A DNA stretch of 64,000 nt, taken from positions 42,851,307 to 42,915,306 of the forward strand of contig OW387141.1 of NCBI GenBank assembly GCA_936440205.1, given 5' to 3'. Under the pieces are notes generated by a model that was given only the letters and a program-made list of their open reading frames with translations, was not told the DNA's origin and did no database searches. This document shows, one piece after another, positions 24,241 through 36,340 of this stretch. Numbering within the stretch: the first letter of the stretch is position 1; every line of letters begins with the position of its first letter. A program made the translations under genes and the position numbers. Source of the stretch: Lepidonotus clava (lineage: Eukaryota; Annelida; Polychaeta; Phyllodocida; Polynoidae).

Positions 24241-25270
24241 GACTCCAGCCACCAACTGGAAGATACCTCCTGCGACCCGGAAGAGACGAGTGCGCATGTG
24301 TTCTGGCCCAGTGGAGGCGGCCATTTTGGGCCGGTGATAACATAATGAGGGTATCGGTTTCTGGTCCGGCGTGCAGCTTGTGTTTCCTGATTCAGCCTCG
24401 TACGCTTCGCGGAGTAAGCTATGGATTGCCTTTTGTTATTCTTTGCAATCCTATCTTAAAATTATTGTTGTTTCATGTTAACTGCCGGTTTGCCTTTGAT
24501 GACTCAAAGTGAAAAATGAGCAGGGAATTCAACTTTTTTCTTTTCCATGAAAGTAGCTGAAAAAAGGCTGAAGCGTTTGAAGTAATTTTATTCGGACAAA
24601 AAAGAGGGATTTAACAGTATAATGTCTTGGAAATGGAATATAATCAAGCCTTATATTGCAAATAAAATATCCTTCCCTTAAAATTCATCATTCGCCAAAA
24701 ACCAGCTTAAATTGATTGCCTCGATGACAAATGGGATATTCACGCAAATCCTTCATCTTAATCTAATAATGGATATTGGGGCGGATTCAGATTACATCAC
24801 ATATACATCTCATCAGCGGCCTACCCCCAGGCGTCCCCGACACCTAATGGACTGACTCAACACCCACTAGTTTGACTTGCAGATGGCCGCCAAGTCTTTC
24901 CCGCGCTTTCCGCTCCAAATGTCGTCTGGCATCGGCCGAACCAGCCAGGCGGCGCTGATAATTCCCGCACTGCGGCATTACATGTTCATTTCCATGTAGA
25001 TTTCACCGGCAGAGCCTTTTTCCCGTCGTCTCTATTTGCAATTCAGAGCAGCAGGCGAGTAGGCCGGCCGAATTCAGGCCACGAAAATACCTTTTTCCGC
25101 GCTAGCACCTTTTCTTAGAATTGGCGCCAGACTTCATTGCGCCGAGGTGGTGGTGATACGACGAGGTCAGTGCGCAGGCGCAAGGCAAACATGGGCGGCG
25201 AAGCAAATCAAGGTGAAAGATTAGGTAACCTTGGAAACGGGAGTGGGGACGCGCGATTTAACCATTTTCT
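24241..25270. promoter_or_regulatory. Two CpG-rich blocks with ETS, YY1 and E2F words
   Basis: First block: ACCCGGAAG (about 24275) and GCGGCCATTTTG (about 24317), a common TATA-less promoter pair. Second block: E2F TTTCCCGCGC (24897-24906) and AATTGGCGCCAGA (near 25119). A Kozak-like ATG at 25191 (MGGEANQ) is followed by a donor-like AAG|GTGAAA at 25213; a first-exon reading is possible but weak. Confidence 0.4.
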
Positions 25271-26327
25271 GCAGATTAGCTCACGTCAAACAATATATCA
25301 TTTCCCCAGAGTGAGGTTGTATACAGGCCCGACATGCCGCAGTACCTCTTGTTTATACTTTACACAAGCATCATTAGCTTGGCTGATTTTCGGACCTCAT
25401 CATTCACGGTTATGTAGGGACATTTACAAAATGATACGTATAAAGTATTACATGTATTTGGATCGCATTGTGTTTAATGAAGTTAACCTCTCAGTGTTAA
25501 GCCATGGGCTTATGAAAGTCTCGTATAAAATGGAATAAATGCCCTGTTAGCTAAAGAATGTAGAAATTAGTTCCTGTGTTTGTCCAAATTACTCAAACTT
25601 TGCACCTGCTTCGTAACCCACTTCCCATATACTACTCACATAAACAAATCACAAAACAGTAAAACTAGCCCTAAATTGTCAATGGAAAACGGCGCCGCAA
25701 ATCAAAGAGACAAATACAAACAGCATTTCCATTAACATCTCAAAATCCAGTATCAATAACTGCATACAGTGCCAACACCAATAGTGGCAGAATAGGGAGT
25801 ATTATATATAATCCCCTGTTATACACTCGCAGTGGCTATAACCCCGGTCCCCAAGGGGCTTAGTGGGCCCACCCCTCCTGTCAGTCGTCTAAAGGCCGGC
25901 CTGCCAGCCTGACTCAACCTGACGTAAGGCCGGGGAATCAAGAGGTGTTGAGTCGTGGGACAAACCCTATAATCCCTCTTGACATTAAGCAGTACTAACC
26001 CTTATTTAGGCAGGTCTCACTCTATACATTAATGGGGGTATAGTGGATGGTGGGTTAATTGCAATATGTTTCTGTCCAAAAGAGGTGGGTTTGTGTGTGT
26101 ATGCGACATAAATGCATATAATATTATGTTTATCCTTTTAAAAATGTGTAAGAGTGTGAAGCATGAAAATCTTTCATTAGATACATTTCCTGAAACCATA
26201 TCTCTTTATTAGTACTTTCTCAATTCTTTGCATGTCACATTCAAACCCCGGCATTCGGGTACACAGTTATTGGCTTCATTTGCCTCAACATCTCAACTTT
26301 TGCTTGTCCCCCATCAAGATTCTTTTT

Positions 26328-26386
26328 TTCGAAATGCATTCATTAAAGAAATAGGCCTACTGTTTCTTTAATGAATGAATTTCGAA
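26328..26386. repeat. 24-bp inverted repeat with TAGGCCTA in the loop
   Basis: The arms at 26328-26351 and 26363-26386 match with a single mismatch; the 11-base loop starts TAGGCCTA. It may be a MITE relic or a small-RNA hairpin. Confidence 0.9.
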
Positions 26387-27174
26387 TGTGTTTATTATAC
26401 ACATGGTATCGAACTAGATATAGGGTTTCGACATAGGCGGCCTCCTGATACTTGAGTGCTATATTTGTCTTCAACTTTCATTTTAAATATTTTAAAGCTC
26501 CCTCACTGTAGTAACACTCACTGGAGGGGGATCAGATATGAACCACTAAGAGGGTACATCTTTAGGTACTTCAATTGCAAGATTGTCGTCTCGGGTATCA
26601 AGATTTGTACTTAACCGGGGAGATTTGTAACTAACGAGACAGTTATGTACCTATGTGTACCGCTGGAGGCAGAAGATTTGCCGGTGAAAATGTTCTTTAG
26701 ATACAATCTCTACAGATTAGGGCTCTTTGATGTACCGGTTTGATAGAGGAGCCCTCAGTAAATCTCCATACTTAATAAGTACACGGTCTATATATACAAG
26801 CCTGTGGTTTACCAGCTTACACCAGTTTGGAGATCCCATCTTTGATGTGGGAAAGATCACCGCGCAGATCTGCAAGTGTATACCTTTGACTCCATATGAC
26901 AGAGATAAGAAGTTGGTGTTTGGTTTGTGTGTTGAGTTATTTAGATATAGTCATTCCTGATGTAATTCTTAGCTGTTACAATTACCTGTAAATGCTTGAA
27001 TTTTGCATCTATAATTGCAATAACTCTGAAAACCAAGGAAAATATTGATGATTATAACTGATAAAAACGTTTTAAAAACATACAAAAAAAACAAGTTAAC
27101 GCTCTCATTTTATTGAATATGCCCAATGGTCCACACTGCAGAATTCCTTCAACCAATACAAGTTGGGTCATATT

Positions 27175-27300
27175 ATATGGATTTTATGTGGATGGTTAAT
27201 TGTTTTATTAGTGAAACATAATTATGAAATAATCAACATGTTTCCGACGTTTATGTCCTTCATACGGACTGAAAAGATTTCAATAAAGGCATTATTATAT
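27175..27300 (-). mobile_element. Degenerate Penelope-like end
   Basis: It shares with 8301-8458 the word ATCAACATGTTTC, followed by a spaced CGAC and TTCATACGGAC segment and a preceding GTGGATGG word, in the same order. The ribozyme-type core is degraded. No clear target duplication was found. Confidence 0.45.
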
Positions 27301-28009
27301 CACATTTTAACAATGTTGATTTGTTTATTGTAAGGTACTAAACGTAGCCTTGTCTTATGGTCCTATTCCTTTGCTGGGTAGACAACAGGAAGCAAAACAC
27401 CATCAGTAAACTGCTATATAGAGGGAAGCATCCTAGAATTGTCCCTAGAAATGCGGTCATGTGGACGCCGCTGCCTCTCGGCCGTGAAATCCGCCTCCTT
27501 CCAGGAATCTGCCCTGTCGGTCCCCTCCACTCCTGGGGTTTCCGCGAAGCCCCACAAATAACACTCACATCTGAATACATGGCTCTTAAACCTTTTTTCA
27601 TGCAGGGTGATTCAATGTTTTTATGATAAAATCCTGCTTGCAAAAACATAACCAAGGCGAATGGGGATTATGTAGTTTTATTGCTATATCTTCCTTAGAA
27701 TTATCGATAATTAGAAGTCTTTAACAAGCGGACCTTAAAGGGCTTAGAAATGCTGCAGCAGCAACCATAGACTTTTGTCCACAGTGTCGGGATGACTTGG
27801 GAGCCAATCAGGCAGAAAGTCCTTTTCTATGGGGAGGAAAAAGTCTTGTCGACGTCCGCCTCAAAATTCCACCAATAGAAGATGCAGGGTGCGGTTGGAG
27901 GAAAGAAGGAAGAGAGGGATAAGAAGGATGTTTTCTCCGTCCATATTTTTCTGCGTGTGTGAAAAAAAAAGAAGCAAAAAACCAAAAACATTTGAGGGTT
28001 TCTTTGGCC

Positions 28010-28520
28010 GGTCGTCCATTGAACTGCTATCAATTTCGCGCGGCGCGGTTCACACGTCGGTGGCGCGGCTGAAAGCTGACGCATGTGACGCGTCGGATCG
28101 TGGGCGTGACGCGTTTGGGTGTAGGTGTGACGCGTAGGATTGTAGGTGTGACGCTTTTGGGTGTAAGTGTGACGCGTTGGCTGCTGAGTGTGATGTGTAT
28201 AGGCCGCGCAAAGGTGACGCGTCGGCCGTTTAAGTATGACGCGTCGGCCGCGTAAGTATGACGCGTCGGCCGCATAGGTCTGACGCGTAGACCAACGGGC
28301 TTGCCGCTGCCAGCACAGAACCCGCCTAATGCGGCGGAAAAGTAAAGTTGCATAAGGCAGGGGTAGGAACACCCGGCGCCTGCCGCCCCGACGCCCAACG
28401 CCGACGGGACGGGCGCGCGGCATCGGACCCCAGCTTCCGGCGCGCGTTAAAAAAGCTGGACGCGTGCGCGTAAAAATGAAGGCGTTTTACGCGCGTCCTG
28501 GGCACATGGATGCACGCGCC
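28010..28520. promoter_or_regulatory. CpG island containing an ACGCGT minisatellite
   Basis: Extremely CpG-rich on both sides of the tandem array (28087-28303), with further GCGCGT and TTACGCGCG words to 28520. Long frames on the minus strand come from the repeat and change frame where the unit length changes. Confidence 0.4.
28087..28303. repeat. 21-22-bp minisatellite with a GTGACGCGT core
   Basis: Ten GACGCGT-type cores start at 28087, 28108, 28129, 28150, 28171, 28192, 28216, 28238, 28260 and 28282. The first six are spaced by exactly 21, then one spacing of 24, then 22. Two sub-families differ in the spacer (GGGTGTAG versus CGGCCG). Confidence 0.92.
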
Positions 28521-29060
28521 TTATTACCATCGTTGTATGGTAGTGGGGTGAAGAAAGAAAGACATGAATGTGGTTGATTGGGGGTGGGTGGTTGGGGAGG
28601 GGTGGACATGGGAGGCTATCCTCCTCTGAGCTCCCTTAATCCAATTAAGCCTCCTCCAGAACAAAAGGTGGCGGGTTTTGCCTGCCGTCAGTTGATTACA
28701 CACCCAATAATCCGGGGTTTGAATCTGATCACTGATCAGCCACATGGCATACAACCCCCAGTCCCCAGGCCGTCCCCAGCCCCCAGCCCCCAGTCCCCAG
28801 CCGGCCACGGCCACCAACTTCAAAGCCCTACCCCTCAGCTGGTGCCCCCCCTTCTAATGGTCTCAATACCACAATGTGACCACTGCCTCTTTGTATCCTT
28901 ATTGAACTGCAGGTTTGCAGCCCCACTTGCCGCAAACACTGGACCCTCCAGACCCCCTCTCGGCCACATTCAACCGTCGGTTGGGGCCAAATTATTTCAT
29001 ACGAGAATTGCCCCAGAAATAGTCGCTTTTCATTCCGGCTCTCCAGGGGTGGCGCTGCTG
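28521..29060. other. Moderately GC-rich stretch with a CCCCAG run
   Basis: 28758-28802 is a (C)CCCCAG-type tract, so the minus strand has a G-quadruplex-type G-rich run. A 161-codon frame across it is composition-driven. Confidence 0.5.
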
Positions 29061-29980
29061 TAGTGCTACTGCCCCCACACCCCTCCGCTTATAGGATAAT
29101 GGGTAAGAGTATGTAAGGAGAAGAGGGGTCCGTAGGGGGTCTCATTGGGTTTTTTGTGAGGCGATGATGTGGTGGTTTAAAAGCAGCATCTGCCCAGTGT
29201 TAAACGTAGCTCCCACACAGTCTGACCTATTCGCCACACACCACACCTAGATCGAATAAGGTGTGATATCTCTCACCTTCATTGAGAAATTGACAATGTG
29301 AGGTTTAGGCTTATGGGGAATTGTGCATAGTAGATCTATTTGGCTTATAATTCGCAGCCTTAGTCAACTTCTAGCCAGCTTGATAAACGCAAATGGTTTT
29401 GATATTCTTAACCAAGAAATGTATCACTATGTCTCATACCGAACTGACCTCACACATCTGCTTTACGGTCAAGAGTGGTCAAATATTGAATATAATGGAT
29501 GTTAGTTGCAACCAACAAGTCATATTCTCAATAAAAGCTCGGATAAAATAATGAAGCTTAGTAATTGCATTGGTTCAACTTTTATGATATGAGGCAATTA
29601 GACCAAGGAATATAAGTTTTTTTTATAATAGAGAAAGAAGTCTTCCTTAAACGACTACAAACACTAAGTGGTCTTTAATAAAAATCAAAGCCACAAGGTC
29701 TAATTTGAAGAGAACTGTAAAAGAATTATAAGAAACAACTGATGCAAGTTGTATCTCTGTAGTTTCTAATAAAGATGTGGTAAAATCACTTTCCCCTTCC
29801 CCCCTCCCCCTGCCCTGATTCACGCCCACCCCGGCCCACCTGTAAATTACAGGTGTCCATGATCCGCCAGGTGAGGCCATCACTCGGACACTGGTCAGGG
29901 ACAAAGGTCAGGCCGACCCCCGGGGACACGGGACAGACCCTCCGGGCATGGGGTGGACAATGGTCAGCAACAGTGGGAGT
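29061..29980. other. No gene; contains a 19-base palindrome
   Basis: CACCTGTAA-A-TTACAGGTG at 29837-29855 is the only clear structure. The rest is AT-rich or low complexity. Confidence 0.5.
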
Positions 29981-29984
29981 CAAA

Positions 29985-30500
29985 GGGGCTGGGGGTACGG
30001 GGGTAAGGATTTATCATATGGGTGAGAGGGGAAATGAGAAATCTGATTTTTCTAAAAAGAAACTGCAACACAAGTCATTTTGGAACGTATTATCAGTTTT
30101 CTGCATGGACTTTAACAATTGTTTCAAGTACTATACTGTGTCTAAATCATGAATGACCAAATGTGTTTCTAAATTGTTGGAATGAACAGAGTTAGGGGTA
30201 GTGGTGTAGAGATATCATTTGAGTAAGGGAGGAAATGTGAAATAAGATGTGTTAGTACAGTGAACCATATCATGGAACCTATCACTTTTCTTAATAGCTT
30301 TAAAATTGTATTTCGAATACAAAGCTATGTACAAATTATAAATGACTATAATACGCTTCTAAATTGTGGGATTTAATAGGGTTAGTGTGTAGAGACATCA
30401 TATATGGGTAATAGAGGACATGGAAAATATTATATATTGACATTTGGATCAATGTGCCTAAATCATAAATGACCAATATGAATTTCTAAATGATGTACTC
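29985..30500. repeat. Imperfect tandem repeat of about 190 bp, near three units
   Basis: Anchor words TCAT(A/T)TG(A/G)GT recur at 30014, 30215 and 30398, and TTCTAAAT at 30167, 30357 and 30483; CTAAATCAT(G/A)AATGACCAA brackets the units. Noncoding and diverged. Confidence 0.65.
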
Positions 30501-33055
30501 CTATACTTAGATATGGCTGCATATATTGGAGATACATGTATATGTATATGTAACGTAATATGGGACGTTGCAGTTACCTAAAGTATTTTTTATGTTTTCC
30601 TTTTCTCATCATAATGCTATATGACACAGCACGGTTATACATAAAATTCATAAAAGAAACATAACATGTTTTTTTTCATTGCGTGGATCTTATCATGCAA
30701 TGCCTTTTTTCGGGGGTCGTGGCGGTCGTGGCAGGATGCCTATAATGTAATACCGTAGAATAATCACACACCATAGTTACATGATAGTGAAGGGCAGGGT
30801 CAAAAGGGTTAGTTTCATCTCTATAAAATGAAAATCAAAAACAAGGATATCTTTTCGCACATAAACGACACTCACATAAAGTGGTCTGACCCTGATAAGT
30901 GTCCTTATGGTAAAACACGTGCATGCAACATTTCCATTTGTACCACAAGTCAGTTTTTTTGCAGAGATTAAAACATCATAGTTAAACTAGTAAGAGGGCC
31001 GCCAGTACCCAGCGAAGGGGTGTGAGTTGACTAACAGGTGTGGGGCGGGGCTGGTACCCAGCGTGATCCCCACCCCTCAGGCCGGCCTCTAATTGCGGGT
31101 TCAGCCCCCACACTTAAAGCCCAGAGTGCCCGCTCACCAGGAACCAGCCGACCTCAACGCCTACATCTCTATACCAAGTATCACTCGGGCGACCAGCGAA
31201 AGTGTCCCCTTTTAACTGAAAACCCCACCAAGGGTGAAGGAGTCACCTACAAGTTGGTGGTGTGAAGGAAAGGCCCGGCGAAGGGGGCGTCCTGAGGTCC
31301 TCGCCTGAAGGGCACAAGGAGGGCATTGCCCTTCAGTCTTGTTGTTGTGGCTTTTCTCTCATTGACTCCCTGAAACCCTGGTCACATAATTGATACTCGG
31401 CCATAGTGTGCGATCACCCCGTAGAGTGGGGTTTACAATGGTGGAGGAGTGCCATAACACCTGCCATATGTACTTACCCCTCACAATGACAGGGGTGGGG
31501 GACAGTCCTTAGGTAAGTTACTCCTTTATACCAGAGATCATTGCCCATCTGGCGTCTGCTTTCGGGTTTCCTTCATTACCAGGTGTACCCTTATTGACAC
31601 AGTTTTAGACTTTATAGGTATCTAGTGGTTGATTACTACATCAAACCAAACTCCAGATTTGTTGGGCAGTAATTATTTTATTGGTTGGTAACCATTATCT
31701 ATCAATTATAAATACCTGCACTTGTGCACCTTTTTTGGTCTTTTTTTTTTAAGAATGTTTATGTTTATGACTTCACTTGAAGTAATATATTTCATCATAT
31801 CCATATCATGAAGTAATGATAAAGTGATACACATCAGGAGGAGCGAAGGTGTAACGTCTTCTTCAAATGCATTTACATTAATTGCCTGCTCTTGTAGGTG
31901 CACCGTCCTATTGTTCATACACTTGAAGTTATCCGGTACATATTTACACTATGGTAAAACTTCTTGATGCTTTTATTATTCTAACCATTAAGGCTTGAAA
32001 CATTTCAATTAGATAATGAGAGAATACCAGTAGATAAGCGTGCATGTTTGCTTGATTTTTCAATGGTGTTTCTCATTTCGTAATGCAGCGTTTGTCTGAT
32101 GCTCAAAACACTTCTATACACCATGTTCTTTTTATCTACTGAAAGAAGTAGAAGAGATGAGGGCTGAACAAAACGTTTTAAATGATAAAAAATACTAATA
32201 AGTGCAGGTCAATGTCTCGTAATGCGACATTTCTGCATAGCTATAATGGGCCCATTGAATTCCACCGGTATCATATTATTGAATAATTTCATGTTAATGA
32301 GTGCATTTCAAACTAGACTATTTTTTGAACTGCTATATGGATGGAGCGACATAAAGTGTGGAAATATTTAGTATGGAAATAGCTGTATAGAATAGAAGTA
32401 TGAAAGACTAATAACGTGGTTACTCATGAAGAACTTACCATTATTATGATACTCAATTTCTCTGAGAACGTTTATTCAGGGGTGCAGATATGCGGGCAAC
32501 ATTTATGATGATAAAAATTAGCAATTACATTCATTCATCCGTTGAGGGGGATAAGTTTAACGCACTAACGTTCACATTTATCTGTGGTTTTCTCCAACAT
32601 CTATATCTTTTCTGAATTTTAAAAGGTGGTTGGAAGATTTTGCTAAAATATCATCACAAGCATGGACAGATCTGGCTTGTGGTCCAAGAACTCTGGGTGC
32701 AAGGTGGGGAGGTCTCTAAATGACCTATCTAGATTTGGGTATGTTGTATACCTCAAAATGATAAGATATAGGATTCACCAGTATGAATATCTTGCTTATT
32801 GATCTAATCCACAATTCAAAATTATAGCAAGTATATTGTATACAAAATGGCACCCACCTTATACAATCCCTATAGGGGACTAAAGATCTGCTGGAGGTTG
32901 GCGTCGTCCGAGTCCAAAACCAAACAGCCGGACGTATACAACAGCCAAGGTATCATCCTAAACAACATCTCCAAAACAATGGTAGTCCACATTCTCCTGA
33001 AAATGAAACCCACCGCTCCCGGTAAAACCTCCAATGATGAAGTTCAAATGGGAGC
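30501..33055. other. No gene seen
   Basis: AT-rich, except a moderate-GC block at 31000-31330. No supported gene or element. Confidence 0.5.
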
Positions 33056-33500
33056 AGGTTGACGGCAGTAAATAAGGCCATGCCTGGCCGGGGCGGCGGT
33101 CGGCGGGGTGTGTGCGGGGGGCGGCCGGCCGGCCGGGGGAGGCCGTGCGCGGGCCGCCCGGCTTACCGGCACCCTCCCCGCCTAATCCCCGTGAAGACAC
33201 GGCCACCGAGGCGGAAGCGATCGGGTCTGACAAATCGTCGACTAGCCTCTTTGATTCCCTGCCCTCCGATACGGAAACTTTCCCCCGGTGCTCTTTTTAG
33301 ACATATTAACCCCCTCTATACCTGCCTTGGGTTGTTTCCCTGGGGTCTGCCCCTGAGAATTGCTGATAATAACAGTGGTTCTTGTTTCCGCGCGAAATGT
33401 TTGAATCCTGCAGACGACATTTTTCGGGGCGGCGCGACGGGCGGAGGACGGACATCGGGCGAGGGTTGGACGAAAAATACGCCCTTAAACCCCCCTACAT
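33056..33500. promoter_or_regulatory. CpG island
   Basis: CpG-dense, with an E2F-type dyad TTTCCGCGCGAAA near 33386. Frames on both strands are composition artefacts. Confidence 0.4.
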
Positions 33501-35080
33501 AGCAAATTCACGCTAAAACTTGACTTGACTTTTTCTCATTACAGAAGAAAATAACTCGCCATATATTTTTCATAATCATTCAGATCAATTTTCTGTCAGT
33601 TCGTCTACTATATCTGATGGCTTGTTTATTCAGTTCACTGACACATGTACTATCTAGACTAATCAAGTTGTTTTCATTCAGTGCTATGGTTTTGGCCAAT
33701 CTCATTTTTAAGCGTGCAAAAAAAATAAACTGAGCATGATCATCCAACTTCCAAGTATGGTCAGCTTTAGTTGTCTATGTGAGTAGTATATGGTAAGTGG
33801 TATCTCTTACGCGAACCGTCTGCATGTGGAACATTAGCATTCTATATTGGAAGTGTTGGATTGCAGTTATGCACCTACAAAATATCATAGCTCATGGTGT
33901 ATATCGTAAGAATTCAACAACTATTTAGAATTGGTTGTAACATTCTAATGAAATAGATAAGTTCCATATAATTATAACGGGGCGGTTAGCCCACAGTCCT
34001 TAAGACATGGTATGCAGGCCTATATACGAGTTGCCGAACCATTCATAAAAGTTTCTACATTGAATTACGTTGAATGACATCTTTAGCGGCGGAACTATAT
34101 ACTTTTAAACACTATCCACGAGTAAACCCCATCATATTTTTCTTTTCAAGTGTGTGACCAGAGATCTACCCCTTCAATCATCAAAGGCAACTTAGAAATA
34201 AAGTGTCAGATTCAGGGTGTCGTATAAGTATGTCTAAATGCATTATTACTGTGACATGTATACCCCAGTCCACCTCATAAACTGTAATTCCATCTCTTTT
34301 GATGCTATATCTCTCATCCTATCCATAGCAAACCTATTATGTAGTGTCAACGTAAGACATACATAGATATTTATCAACTTTCATGGCAAAAAACTAATAA
34401 TGGCAACAAGCAGCATGCTCTTACGCTTAAAATGCTTGCCCTGACAACGTTTAATTGCACGAGTTGTTTATGTAAAAGACAAGCTTCATTCCAGATATAT
34501 AACTATAGACAATAATGTCACAATATGGCTATTTTATGTCCATGTTCGTCAATAATTAATGGAAGGCTGGTGTATACAAGTCTATTATTTTTGGCCAGTG
34601 AATAGGTCACCAGGGGCCGATCCAAGCCAGTGCCAGAGTCAGTGGGCAACCCTCACTCCCACCCCTCTTATAAAAATGAAAAATAAAAACACCAGATGTA
34701 CACAGATCTTACAATTTCAAGATGCAAGAATCTTTTCTCTAATTGCCCGCTTTGCCCCCCTCTTGGTTCAGCAACTGGCCACAGTTTTCTATAATATTGC
34801 CAGAGAGTGACCGTTCATGAAATGAAGCATTGCAGGGGTCATTGGTGAAGGTGTGAACAAATCATCTAAGCTAAAGCTAGGATACAATAAATGCAAGTTT
34901 GTGCGGTCATGAGGTATAGGCCTATTGGACGTATATAGCTTGTTGAGCTACCCACTGGTACTCTTTACTATAGATGAGCAAAATGATTTCAGTTTCTGAT
35001 TGTTTAGACGTAAATCAGCACCCCTTCTATGGATCAAAGGATAGAAAAGTAAATCAGGCAAACCTCCGCTTGTCCCTGGA
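33501..35080. other. No gene seen
   Basis: AT-rich DNA; nothing supported. Confidence 0.5.
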
Positions 35081-35460
35081 CAACCTGGGTGATCAGTGAT
35101 CACCGGTGGTCAGTGCCCCGGCCATTGTTACCATGGCAACCCGCTGGGCCCTCACAAATAACCACCTTTCAGACGCACTCACATCCCCACTTCACTAGGC
35201 GGGCTGTAGGCGGACACAGGCCTGTTTTAGGCACGTGCGCCTAAAATGTTTCCACTTGAGGTCGCTGTGGGGACGCGCGCGTTCTCCACCCTCCGTCGTT
35301 GTGCCGACGCCGAGGGTGGGCTGCCAACTCTCGTCGGTTCTCGGGCCTTCTCGAGGGCCCTAACGAGAGGCCCTAAGGAGGGCGAGCATCTGTTGGTGAG
35401 TTGTTGTGGTGGGTGGACGAGGGGGGCAGGGCAGGGGGAGGGGCAGCTCTGACTGAACAT
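35081..35460. promoter_or_regulatory. GC-rich island with a perfect RFX X-box
   Basis: GTTACCATGGCAAC (35127-35140) matches the RFX consensus GTNRCC-N2-RGYAAC at every position. A CpG-rich part follows (35230-35440). Short frames on both strands mirror each other; no exon recognised. Confidence 0.5.
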
Positions 35461-36040
35461 ATGGCCTGAGGATCGACGGGATTAGATGTCAACGGCGGTG
35501 GTTAAGTAGGCTGTTGTTTGGGTGGTAATTAGGAAAAGTGACATGTTTTTTCATTTTTTAAAGGAGCAAAGGGTAGGATTGTGGACATAAAAAGCAAGGG
35601 TGTGAGACACCAACAAAATCAAGGAGTGGTGATTGGTGGAATTATGTATGGCATATAGACCGTTTTTCCCTTCAAATTGCATTTCTTTAAGAATAGAATT
35701 TAACTTGAAATTGACAACCCATTTTCTTTTCATAGAAATGTGCCATTCTTTGTTCAACTCCGGATATATGCTATACCTAGCTGACATACTCTATCTAATA
35801 TTAACCGAGTCCTTTTGAACACATTTACTACAGAATTTTCTAAAGAGAATGTTGCACTGGTTATGTCACTCATAATAAGTTCGAAGTATTAGCCATAAAA
35901 TAAGTAAGCATGTCTGACCTGGCATCTCTACACAATAATCATCTTGACAGATAAAATATCGTTCTGATTTTCTTTTCTATAAAAAAGATATAGTAAAATG
36001 GCAATTTATCGTGTATTTCTGGAAGCAGGATTGGGTTCAG
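35461..36040. other. No gene seen
   Basis: AT-rich DNA. Confidence 0.5.
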
Positions 36041-36340
36041 CGGCGTCAATCTCGTGGATTACCTCTGTAACCCCACCCCGGCCTTCCCCTCTCAGCCCTC
36101 CCCTTCTCGGCCCCTGTGGGACTTCCCGGCCCCACAGGCCGTCAGTAGGCCGGCCCCGGGCCCATCAGATAGGCTTTATCTACGGCCACACGAGGCCCGC
36201 CTGACACCGGCCCAGACCCCGTCTACTTCTCGGGCCGCCCACCCACGCCGCCCGCCAGACCTCCGACTGTCAGCCCGAGTAAAACCGAGCCTGCTCAACC
36301 GCAACAGTACTCTGGGACGCAAAAAGACAGAAATTTAGGT
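36041..36340. promoter_or_regulatory. GC-rich island
   Basis: CpG- and C-rich, no specific site recognised. Confidence 0.3.

Larger units (their letters stand above)
25271..28009. other. No gene seen
   Basis: Mostly AT-rich; GC-richer at 25840-25930. It contains a hairpin (26328-26386) and a Penelope-like relic (about 27175-27300), listed separately. Confidence 0.5.

Noticed and set aside
27827-28423. 198-codon open frame on the minus strand
   Set aside because: It is produced by the 21-22-bp minisatellite and GC-rich flanks; unit-length changes shift the repeat between frames, and no domain is seen.
28578-29063. 161-codon frame
   Set aside because: Driven by a CCCCAG low-complexity run; no known motif.
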